From positions 62,001-126,000 of the forward strand of contig NZ_LAYO01000111.1 in assembly GCF_000980875.1 (NCBI RefSeq): a stretch of 64,000 nucleotides of DNA, in the 5' to 3' direction. This document shows positions 57,650-64,000 of the stretch, piece by piece. The first letter of the stretch is position 1. Each line of letters starts with the position of its first letter. The stretch comes from Leucobacter sp. Ag1. GTDB lineage: Bacteria > Actinomycetota > Actinomycetes > Actinomycetales > Microbacteriaceae. The notes beneath the pieces are model-generated. The model saw only the letters and a list, made by a program, of their open reading frames with translations, was not told the origin of the DNA and ran no database searches. Both the position numbers and the translations under genes were made by a program.

Positions 57650-59164
57650 TCAGCTCTTCGAATCGGGCTCGGCAGGTGCTTCCGGGCGCGGGCCGGTGTG
57701 CTCGAGCGAACCCGTGGTGGGCGCGACCGGCAGATCGACTCGGAACGTGGCTCCGCCACCCTCCGTCTCGTGCACGCTCACCGAACCGCCGTGGGCATCG
57801 ACGATCGACTTCACGATCGACAGGCCGAGGCCGGAACCGCCCGTCTCCCGGTTGCGCGAGGTGTCCGCCCGCCAGAAGCGATCGAAGATCTTGGTACGGA
57901 GCTGCTCGGGCACGCCCTCACCGTGATCGATGATCTCGAAGTGGCCCGAATCCGGGCCGGAGGCGACCGCGATCTCGATGGGGCTGCCCTCCGGGCTGTA
58001 CCGCAGCGCGTTCCCGATCAGGTTGGTCATGAGCTGCCGCACCTTGTGCTCATCGCCCAGCACCGTCGGGCGCGACGGATCCTCGACCACGCTGATCGTG
58101 CGGTCCGGGGCCTGGGCCAGCGCGTCGAACGCGGCATCCGCCGCGAGCGCGTTCAAGTCCAGCGTCTTGAGCTCGAGCGGACGCCGCTCATCGAGCCGGG
58201 CCAGCGAGAGCAGATCCTCCACGAGGGAGGTCATGCGGATCGCCTCCTTCTCGATCCGGCCCATCGCCTGGCCGACCTGCTCCTCGTCCTGCAGCGCCCC
58301 CATGCGGTAGAGCTCGGCATAGCCCCGCACCGACACCAGGGGCGTACGCAGCTCATGGCCGGCGTCACCGACGAATCGGCGCATCTGGTCGATGGTCCGA
58401 GCACGCTCCGCGAGAGCGACATCGATGTGGTCGAGCATCACGTTGAGCGACTCGCCCAAGTGGCCGACCTCGGTGTGCGGATGCGCGACGTGGATGCGCT
58501 TCGAGAAGTCGCCCTTCGAGATCTCCATCGCCGTCCGCTCCACCTGCGCGAGCGGCACGAACGTCGTGGTCACGAGTATCCGAGTGAGCGCAGCGCCCAG
58601 CAGGATCACCGCGATGCCGAAACCACCGAAGATCAGGATGAACTGCGCCGTGGTCTGGCCGGTGTGCGCGGTCGACGCCGCGATCAGCAGCGTACCGGTT
58701 TGCCCGGGCTCCGCCCCGTTGATCGGCAGTGCGGTCGCCCGCCACTCGAGGCCGGCCGCATCCGTGATGGTGAACGTGGAACCGCTCACCCGAGTCTCGA
58801 CGACGGTCCCGGTGAGGCCCGCCGGGATCCGCGGAACGTTCTCGGTCGGCCAATCCGTGGCGTTGTCGTATCGCTTCTTGCCCGTCGAATCGAGCATCGC
58901 GACGTAGTACGAGCTGCTCGCGCCCTGCACGTCGTAGGGAGTCAGTGCGCGCAGATTCACCCCCGAGGCCAGCGCCCGGGTGGGATCCTTGCTCAGGCTC
59001 TGCAGATCGCTGTCGACCACCTGCACGAGGTACGGGCGCAGGAAGGAGAGCGTGCCGACCCCCGCGACGATGAGCCCGAGCGACAGGATGAACACGGTGA
59101 CACCCGTGATCTTCGTGCGCAGCGAGACATCGGCCCAGCGCTGCGCGGGCGACCGGCGCGCCAC
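57650..59164 (-). CDS. Sensor histidine kinase with HAMP domain
   Basis: Membrane sensor kinase (504 aa): TM1 (GVTVFILSLGLIVAGVGTLS, about residues 21-40), an extracytoplasmic sensor of about 125 residues, TM2 (about 174-195), HAMP (to about 250), HisKA with phospho-acceptor His270 in GDAGHELRTPLVSVRGYAE, and HATPase with N-box LIGNALRYSPEGSPIEIAV, G1 IDHGEGVPEQ and G2 GGSGLGLSIVKSIVDAHGG. It resembles TrcS/TcrY-type kinases of actinobacteria. Its gene starts one base after the response regulator stop, forming a two-gene operon. The stimulus is unknown. Confidence 0.94.
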   Translation of the reverse strand: MARRSPAQRWADVSLRTKITGVTVFILSLGLIVAGVGTLSFLRPYLVQVVDSDLQSLSKDPTRALASGVNLRALTPYDVQGASSSYYVAMLDSTGKKRYDNATDWPTENVPRIPAGLTGTVVETRVSGSTFTITDAAGLEWRATALPINGAEPGQTGTLLIAASTAHTGQTTAQFILIFGGFGIAVILLGAALTRILVTTTFVPLAQVERTAMEISKGDFSKRIHVAHPHTEVGHLGESLNVMLDHIDVALAERARTIDQMRRFVGDAGHELRTPLVSVRGYAELYRMGALQDEEQVGQAMGRIEKEAIRMTSLVEDLLSLARLDERRPLELKTLDLNALAADAAFDALAQAPDRTISVVEDPSRPTVLGDEHKVRQLMTNLIGNALRYSPEGSPIEIAVASGPDSGHFEIIDHGEGVPEQLRTKIFDRFWRADTSRNRETGGSGLGLSIVKSIVDAHGGSVSVHETEGGGATFRVDLPVAPTTGSLEHTGPRPEAPAEPDSKS

Positions 59165-59165
59165 C

Positions 59166-59867
59166 CTACTTCGCTTCGGTCTTCAGCATGTAGCCGAAGC
59201 CGCGCTTGGTCTGGATCAGCGAGTCGCCCGTCAGCGGGTCGAGCTTCCGGCGCAGGTACGAGATGTAGGACTCGACGATGCCGGCGTCACCGTTGAAGTC
59301 GTACTCCCACACATGGTCGAGGATCTGCGCCTTCGACAGCACGCGGTTCGCGTTCTGCATGAGGTACCGCAGCAGCTTGAACTCGGTGGGGGAGAGCTCG
59401 ACCGAGGTGCCGTCGACGGTCACCTCGTGGGTGTCCTGGTCGAGCACGATCGGGCCGGCCGAGAGGACGGCCTCCTCGTCCTCCTGGATGGTGCGGCGCA
59501 GGATCGCCTTGATGCGGGCGATGATCTCGTCCAGGCTGAACGGCTTGGTCACGTAGTCGTCGCCGCCGACGGTCAGGCCGGTCACCTTGTCCTCGGTGTC
59601 GTCCTTCGCGGTGAGGAACAGGATCGGGGCCGTGTACCCCGCCGAGCGCAGCCGCTTGGTCACGCTGAAACCGTTCATGTCGGGGAGCATCACATCGAGG
59701 ATGATGAGATCCGGCTCCTCCTCGAGCACGGCGGAGATGGTCTGCGCCCCGTTGCCCACGGCGCGCACGCCGAAGCCCGCGAAGCGGAGGCTGGTGCTGA
59801 GCAGCTCGCGGATGCTCGGCTCATCGTCGACGATCAGGATCCTGGGGCCCTTGTGCTGCGTGTTCAT
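59166..59867 (-). CDS. OmpR/PhoB-family response regulator
   Basis: A 233-residue regulator. The receiver domain (about residues 8-122) has the acidic pair DDE, phospho-acceptor Asp58 (DLIILDVMLPDMNG), the switch Thr in FLTAKDD and Lys108 (DDYVTKPFSLDEI). The winged-helix output domain (about 135-230) has VELSPTEFKLLRYLMQNANR and VWEYDFNGDAGIVESYISYL followed by RRKLDP, as in TrcR/TcrX-type proteins. It is the first gene of the operon with the histidine kinase. Targets are unknown; the neighbouring wall-binding protein gene is a possible but unproven one. Confidence 0.95.
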   Translation of the reverse strand: MNTQHKGPRILIVDDEPSIRELLSTSLRFAGFGVRAVGNGAQTISAVLEEEPDLIILDVMLPDMNGFSVTKRLRSAGYTAPILFLTAKDDTEDKVTGLTVGGDDYVTKPFSLDEIIARIKAILRRTIQEDEEAVLSAGPIVLDQDTHEVTVDGTSVELSPTEFKLLRYLMQNANRVLSKAQILDHVWEYDFNGDAGIVESYISYLRRKLDPLTGDSLIQTKRGFGYMLKTEAK

Positions 59868-59933
59868 GCGACCAGTCTCTGACCGTTTGCTATGGGTTCC
59901 CTGGACGTTCGGCGCCGTGTCGCGTGTTCACGG

Positions 59934-60698
59934 CTACACCCGGAAACGATGCCGAACGGCGTCCACGACGCGGCGGGCCTCCTCCGGGTCGGTGCGTTCG
60001 CCGTCGTCGGCGGGCGCCCGCATGTGCACCTCGCGGGCGCCGGTGGCCGACAGTGCCGCAGCCACGTTGCCGGAGCGCAGGCCGCCGGAGGCGAGGATCA
60101 CGAGGCGATCCACGGCCTGCTCGACGAGCGCGGAGAGGCCCGGGAGATCCGCGACCGCTGCGTGCCCGCCCGTCGTGAGCACTCGCTCATATCCGAGCCG
60201 GACGAGATCCTCGAGCCCGGCCGCCTGATCGACGACCTGATCGAAGGCGCGGTGGAAGGTGAGGCGGTGCGGTCCCGCGGCCGCGACGAAGCGAGCGGTC
60301 GCGCGGGCATCGATGCGCAGATCCGGGGTGAGCGCCCCGACGACGAATCCGAGGCGCGGCGCGGCAGCGGCGGCGGCGTCCTCGCCCGAGGACTCGGCGA
60401 TCCAGCGGTCGTGCTCGGCGCGGATCGCGCGGATCTGCGCGCACATCGCCTCGATCTCGTCGTCGCCGTAGACGAAGTCTCCGGGGCGGGAGCGGATCAG
60501 GACCTGCAGGCCGCCCGAGGGGCAGCGGGAGAGCGCCTCCGAGATCTCGGCCGGATCAGGGGTGAGCCCGCCGCAGGAGAGATCGCGGCAGAACTCGACG
60601 CGGTCGGCGCCGGCCGAGCGCGCGGTGTCGATACCGGCGAGGTCGCCCACGCAGAGTTCGACGACCACCCGCCCGAGCCCCGAGCCGTCCGTGCTCAC
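59934..60698 (-). CDS. cutC: CutC family protein
   Basis: A 254-residue TIM-barrel protein of the CutC family. It opens with VELCVGDLAGIDTARSAGAD and RVEFCRDLSCGGLTPDPAE, then VLIRSRPGDFVYGDDEIEAM, GFVVGALTPDLRID, LTFHRAFDQVVDQAAGLEDL, RVLTTGG and ILASGGLRSGNVAAAL, all family blocks. CutC was named for copper homeostasis in E. coli, but that role is disputed; a metabolic role is plausible given its neighbours. The start overlaps the ROK kinase stop (GTGA at 60698). It is the last gene of a four-gene coupled operon. Confidence 0.92.
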   Translation of the reverse strand: MSTDGSGLGRVVVELCVGDLAGIDTARSAGADRVEFCRDLSCGGLTPDPAEISEALSRCPSGGLQVLIRSRPGDFVYGDDEIEAMCAQIRAIRAEHDRWIAESSGEDAAAAAAPRLGFVVGALTPDLRIDARATARFVAAAGPHRLTFHRAFDQVVDQAAGLEDLVRLGYERVLTTGGHAAVADLPGLSALVEQAVDRLVILASGGLRSGNVAAALSATGAREVHMRAPADDGERTDPEEARRVVDAVRHRFRV

Positions 60699-61603
60699 GG
60701 CCGCCACCCCGTGTAGGCGTCCGATCCGGCGGCGTAGCAGCCGTGCACGGCCGCGCCCCACTGACCGGCCGACTCGCCGAGCAGCGAGGTGACGAGGGTC
60801 GGCGGTTCGCGCCAGGCGAGGATCTCTCGCATCCGGGCTTCGACGCGCGGCAGCAGCGCGTCGCCGGCGCGCGACAGGCCGCCGCCGAGCACGATCCCGG
60901 CGGGATCGAAGGCGAGGGTGAGCTGCGTGAACACGAGCGCGAATCCCTCGACCGCCGTCGCCCAGACGGCGTCGGCCGCGGGATCGGATCCGAGCCGTCG
61001 GGCGACCTCCTCGGCGCTCGTCTCGGACCCCGACGCGGCGAGATACCGCGTCGCGATGCCCTTGCCCGAGGCGTAGACGTCGAGGCAGCCGCGCTGCCCG
61101 CACGCGCACGGTTCGCCATCGGGGAAGACGGGGATGTGGCCGATCTCGCCGGCGGTGCGCGTCGCGCCCGCCCAGACCTCCCCGGGCAGGCAGACGGCGG
61201 CCGAGATGCCGGTGCCGACCGGGACGACGAGGCTGGAGGAGAAGTCGCGGGCCGCCCCGAACAGGCTCTCGGCGAGGCCCGCGCCCCGACCGTCGTGCCC
61301 GAGCCGGGCCGGCCGGCCGGTGGCGGCGGAGACCCGCTCGGGGATGGGGTACCCCGCGAGGTCGAGGTTGGAGGCGAAACCGACGACGCCGCGATCCTCG
61401 TCGACGGTGCCCGGAGTCAGGATGCCGATCCCGGCGATCCCCGGGAGCCGCGAGACGAGACGCTCCGCGATCGACTCGAGCTGCGGGACGGTCGCGGGGA
61501 CGGTCGGCTCCGCCGTCCGGTCGACGACGGTGCCGGCCTCGTCGATCACGAGGCTCTTGATGGAGGAGCCGCCGACATCGATCCCGGCGTAGAGCGCGCT
61601 CAC
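60695..61603 (-). CDS. ROK family sugar kinase-like protein
   Basis: A 302-residue actin-like ATPase-fold protein. The phosphate-1 motif is GIDVGGSSIKSLVIDEAG, the ROK zinc motif is GEPCACGQRGCLDVYASG (CxCGxxGC), and the adenosine motif is PAGIVLGGGLSRAGDALLP. There is no N-terminal helix-turn-helix, so it should be a sugar kinase (glucose, N-acetylglucosamine or a related sugar) rather than a repressor. The catalytic Asp is expected in ARLGHDGRGAGLAESLFG (the usual N-D-A is H-D-G here). It is coupled at both ends: GTGA overlap with the M81 gene upstream and with cutC downstream. Confidence 0.9.
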   Translation of the reverse strand: MSALYAGIDVGGSSIKSLVIDEAGTVVDRTAEPTVPATVPQLESIAERLVSRLPGIAGIGILTPGTVDEDRGVVGFASNLDLAGYPIPERVSAATGRPARLGHDGRGAGLAESLFGAARDFSSSLVVPVGTGISAAVCLPGEVWAGATRTAGEIGHIPVFPDGEPCACGQRGCLDVYASGKGIATRYLAASGSETSAEEVARRLGSDPAADAVWATAVEGFALVFTQLTLAFDPAGIVLGGGLSRAGDALLPRVEARMREILAWREPPTLVTSLLGESAGQWGAAVHGCYAAGSDAYTGWRP

Positions 61604-63057
61604 GGAGCGACGACCAGCGCGGTGAGCGCGGGATCCTGCATCCCGGCGTCGAACGGGAACATCGGTCGAAGGATCCGGTGGTGGCCGAGGCGCACCAGAT
61701 CCTGATCCACCCCGCCGGGGGTGAGCGCCATCATCCAGTCGGCCTGCGTCTCGTAGAGGTCGGGCTCGAGGTATCCGATCTTCACGACGACCACGTCGGC
61801 CCGGCGGATGTCGATGCCGAGCCGCTCGAACTGCGCGTACTCGGTGTACTGGTTGCGATTGCTCGTGACGATGACCCGCAGGCCGCCCACGCGGATCACG
61901 GCGGTACGGCCGCCGCGCGGATCGTCGCGGAGCACGTCGACGGTGCCGACGAGGAGCTGCGGTCCGGGCGCTCGGGTGTCAATGCGGCCGCCGACCTCGA
62001 TCTCCACCTCGGCGCCTTCGCCCGCGGCCCATGCCTCCGCGACTGCGGCGGGATCGACGACGGAGGCGTGAACGACGTCGAGCTCGCCGGAGCGTGCCGG
62101 TTCCCAGACGAGCAGCGCGGCGAGTGCGACCGTGACGTCGTCGGCACCGCCGGCACCCGGGTTGTCGCCCGAATCCGAGATGAAGTAGGGACGGGCCGCG
62201 GTGCGCCCGTGCTCGAGGCAGTCCTCCATCGAGGCGACGGGCGCGACGAACTCGAACGCGTCGCGTACAGCCCAGAACCGTTCGGCGAGCAGCTTCGCCT
62301 GAGCTTCCACGTCTTCCGCGTCGTCCCCGGTGACCACCACGGCCGCCGTGCAGCGCGGCTGATCCGCCCAGGCGAACCCGACCCAGATGGCGGCGTCGAG
62401 GATCCCCGGGCGGGACTCGATCCCGGGCAGCATGCCGTAGAGGCTCTTCGCCGGTTCCATCCGCGTCGACGTCTTCTCGCCGGGCAGCAGGATCGGGACG
62501 TGGACGAGCGCCTTCACCGGCTTGCCGGATCCGGCCACCACACGGTCGACGAGGTTGCGGGCGGCGCGCTCGCGCGACTCCCACGCGTCCTCGTGCGGCG
62601 CCATGCGATAGCAGGTGAGCAGGTCGCAGCCGGCGAAGAGCACTTCGGACACGTTGCCGTGGAGGTCCATCGACGCCGACACGAGCGGTGCTTCGCCGAT
62701 CACTCCGCGGATCGCGGTGATGAGGTCGCCCTCGGCATCGTCGAGCCCGGGCACGCTCATGGCTCCGTGGATGTCGAAGAAGAGGGCGTCGAGATCGGAC
62801 GCGGCGGCGAGGCCGTCGAGGATCTCCTGCTTCCAGGCGGCATAGGCGGCCGGATCCACGACCCCGCCGGGCAGCGCGCGGGCGTGCAGGATCGGCACCC
62901 ACTCGACGGCGGAGGCCCAGTCGCCGTCGATCCAGTCGTAGCGCGCGAGCAGCTCGGCTCCACGGGTGACCTCGAAGTCGGCCGCGGTCGACGTGTAGGG
63001 GGTGAACGTCGAGCTCTCGATGTGGATGCCGCAGATCGCGATGCGGGGACGGCTCAT
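61600..63057 (-). CDS. M81 family metallopeptidase (MlrC-like)
   Basis: A 485-residue zinc enzyme of the MlrC family, named for microcystinase C, which cuts linearised microcystin. It begins IAICGIHIESSTFTPYTSTA. The likely zinc ligands are Asp131 and His133 (SASMDLHGNVSEVL) and His155 (CYRMAPHEDAWESRERAA), with the same D-x-H-x21-H spacing as reported for MlrC, and the DSGDNPGAGGADDVT motif lies in the C-terminal half. Most relatives have no known substrate; peptide-like or amino acid conjugates are likely. ATGA overlaps couple it to the ROK genes on both sides. Confidence 0.92.
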   Translation of the reverse strand: MSRPRIAICGIHIESSTFTPYTSTAADFEVTRGAELLARYDWIDGDWASAVEWVPILHARALPGGVVDPAAYAAWKQEILDGLAAASDLDALFFDIHGAMSVPGLDDAEGDLITAIRGVIGEAPLVSASMDLHGNVSEVLFAGCDLLTCYRMAPHEDAWESRERAARNLVDRVVAGSGKPVKALVHVPILLPGEKTSTRMEPAKSLYGMLPGIESRPGILDAAIWVGFAWADQPRCTAAVVVTGDDAEDVEAQAKLLAERFWAVRDAFEFVAPVASMEDCLEHGRTAARPYFISDSGDNPGAGGADDVTVALAALLVWEPARSGELDVVHASVVDPAAVAEAWAAGEGAEVEIEVGGRIDTRAPGPQLLVGTVDVLRDDPRGGRTAVIRVGGLRVIVTSNRNQYTEYAQFERLGIDIRRADVVVVKIGYLEPDLYETQADWMMALTPGGVDQDLVRLGHHRILRPMFPFDAGMQDPALTALVVAP

Positions 63058-64000
63058 GCGTGTGCTCCTCGTGCGTTGAGAAAGACGCTCGTGGCCTCGG
63101 CGAGGCCCCAGAGCGCGGAGTCGGTGCCGGCGAGAGACTTCTCGACCGCGGTGTGCTCCATGACGGACTGGAGGCAGCGCTCGTGCAGCGACTGCCGAAC
63201 GCCGCCGACGAACGCGTCGACGGCGGAGAGCGTCCCGCCGATGATCACGGCGTCCGGCGCCAGGAACGAGACGGTGTGCGACAGCGCGATACCGAGGTTG
63301 ACGCCGGCGCTCCGGATCATCGTGACGACCTGAGCGCTGCCGTCGAGCGCGGTCTCGATCAGGGCGTCGTTGCTCGGGAGCGCGAGTCCCTGCGCGCGGA
63401 GCTCCCGCCGGATGGATTCCGCCGAGGCGATGGTGTCGAGGCAGCCGGTGTTGCCGCACTGGCAGGGGCGATCACCGCCCGCGGGGACGGGGACGTGGGT
63501 GACGTCGCCGGCCAGCCCGTGCGCGCCGCGGCGGGGAGCGCCGTTCTCGACGAAGGCCCCGCCGATGCCCGATCCGGCCTTCACGTAGATGTAGTCCCCG
63601 AGCGCGCTCGGGGCTCCCGAGGTGGCCCGTCGGTAGGCGCTCTCTCCGCTCGCGCCGATCCTCGCGTCGTTCTCGACCACGACCGGCAGCTCGGACCACT
63701 CGCGCATCGCCTCCGGCACGGTGCAACCGTTCCAGCCCGGCATGCGGCTCGGCCCGACGACGGTGCCGGTCTGCGGGTCGACGGGCCCGGGCAGCGCGAT
63801 GCCGTATCCGGAAATCTCGGTTCCGCTGCGCTCCGCCAGCTCCTCGCCGCGCTCGACGAGGGTGCGCAGGATGGTCGTGGGTCCCTCGGCGATGTCGATG
63901 TCGAATCGGTTCACGTGCGAGACGCGGCCACCGCGGTCGGCGAGGCCGAAGCGCGCTCGGTGCGCGCCGAGCTCGACGACGAGCGCGCGCTCGCGGCTGT
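63054..64000 (-). CDS. ROK family protein (partial, N-terminus outside window)
   Basis: The frame is open to base 64000 and reads LVVELGAHRARFGLADRGGR just inside the edge, the first strand of the ROK ATPase fold, so the true start is beyond the window; GTG 63914 is internal. Later blocks are ISGYGIALPGPVDPQTGTVV, VVENDARIGASGESAYRRAT with the catalytic Asp, the zinc motif GGDRPCQCGNTGCLDTIASA, and PDAVIIGGTLSAVDAF. A helix-turn-helix may precede it, as in XylR/NagC-type repressors, which would make it the operon regulator. The stop overlaps the M81 start. Confidence 0.9.
   Translation of the reverse strand, partial: SRERALVVELGAHRARFGLADRGGRVSHVNRFDIDIAEGPTTILRTLVERGEELAERSGTEISGYGIALPGPVDPQTGTVVGPSRMPGWNGCTVPEAMREWSELPVVVENDARIGASGESAYRRATSGAPSALGDYIYVKAGSGIGGAFVENGAPRRGAHGLAGDVTHVPVPAGGDRPCQCGNTGCLDTIASAESIRRELRAQGLALPSNDALIETALDGSAQVVTMIRSAGVNLGIALSHTVSFLAPDAVIIGGTLSAVDAFVGGVRQSLHERCLQSVMEHTAVEKSLAGTDSALWGLAEATSVFLNARGAHA

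Noticed and set aside
63054-63914. GTG 63914 as start of the last ROK gene
   Set aside because: The frame upstream encodes the first strand of the ROK fold and stays open to the window edge, so the gene is cut by the window.

Overview
The window looks like a chromosomal segment of a high-GC Gram-positive actinobacterium of the family Microbacteriaceae, with Leucobacter-like genera the best fit. The signs are strong G/C bias at third codon positions, a mycothiol-type maleylpyruvate isomerase, an archaeal-type (short) AspRS, a tiny bS22-type ribosomal protein, DtxR and CIRCE boxes, many leaderless genes (a TANNNT box about 6-8 nt before the start codon) and three large secreted proteins with cell wall-binding type 2 repeats. 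The organism is inferred from gene content only. No tRNA, rRNA, CRISPR array, insertion sequence or prophage was recognised, and no gene-free stretch exceeds 300 bp.

Layout. 1-6.1 kb: the start of an ABC substrate-binding lipoprotein (cut by the window edge), a cation diffusion facilitator, proC, a KtrAB-type potassium pair, an ArsR-family regulator and the gene for bS22. 6.1-13.3 kb: short tandem repeats, glutaredoxin, a Dabb protein, a secreted wall-binding protein, AraC and VOC genes, an XRE-cupin regulator divergent from a thioredoxin reductase-like flavoprotein plus a methyltransferase, and a VapBC-like pair whose antitoxin is only 50 residues. 13.3-14.7 kb: aspS.

14.8-25.4 kb is a catabolic region, all on the plus strand. 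A NitT/TauT-type ABC transporter, a MarR regulator, an arylsulfotransferase-like propeller, a metallo-beta-lactamase-fold hydrolase and an alpha/beta hydrolase are followed by an IclR regulator and the three enzymes that take gentisate to fumarate and pyruvate (gentisate 1,2-dioxygenase, fumarylpyruvate hydrolase, mycothiol-dependent maleylpyruvate isomerase). A GenR-like palindrome precedes the dioxygenase. 25.5-29.6 kb is a five-gene amino-acid-type ABC/LLM monooxygenase/GNAT operon that resembles the S-(2-succino)cysteine and S-alkylcysteine scavenging operons of Bacillus.

29.7-41 kb carries a phosphatase and the System II cytochrome c maturation genes (tlpA/resA-ccdA-resB). ccsB is separated from these by a SRPBCC gene and a polyamine-type ABC transporter operon, which runs opposite to a FadR-type GntR regulator and a cytosolic Cache-domain protein. 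41-49.4 kb: a secreted trypsin-like protease with wall-binding repeats, CsoR, a RarD-like permease, a GNAT gene, a sugar porter with nagB, and icd with a TTG start. 49.4-52.6 kb: a heme/iron uptake locus (hmuVU divergent from hmuT) under a DtxR-type iron box. 52.7-59.9 kb: a LytR_C protein, groEL under two CIRCE elements without groES, a third wall-binding protein and a two-component system. 59.9-64 kb: a translationally coupled minus-strand operon of a ROK protein (cut by the window edge), an M81 (MlrC-like) metallopeptidase, a ROK kinase and CutC.
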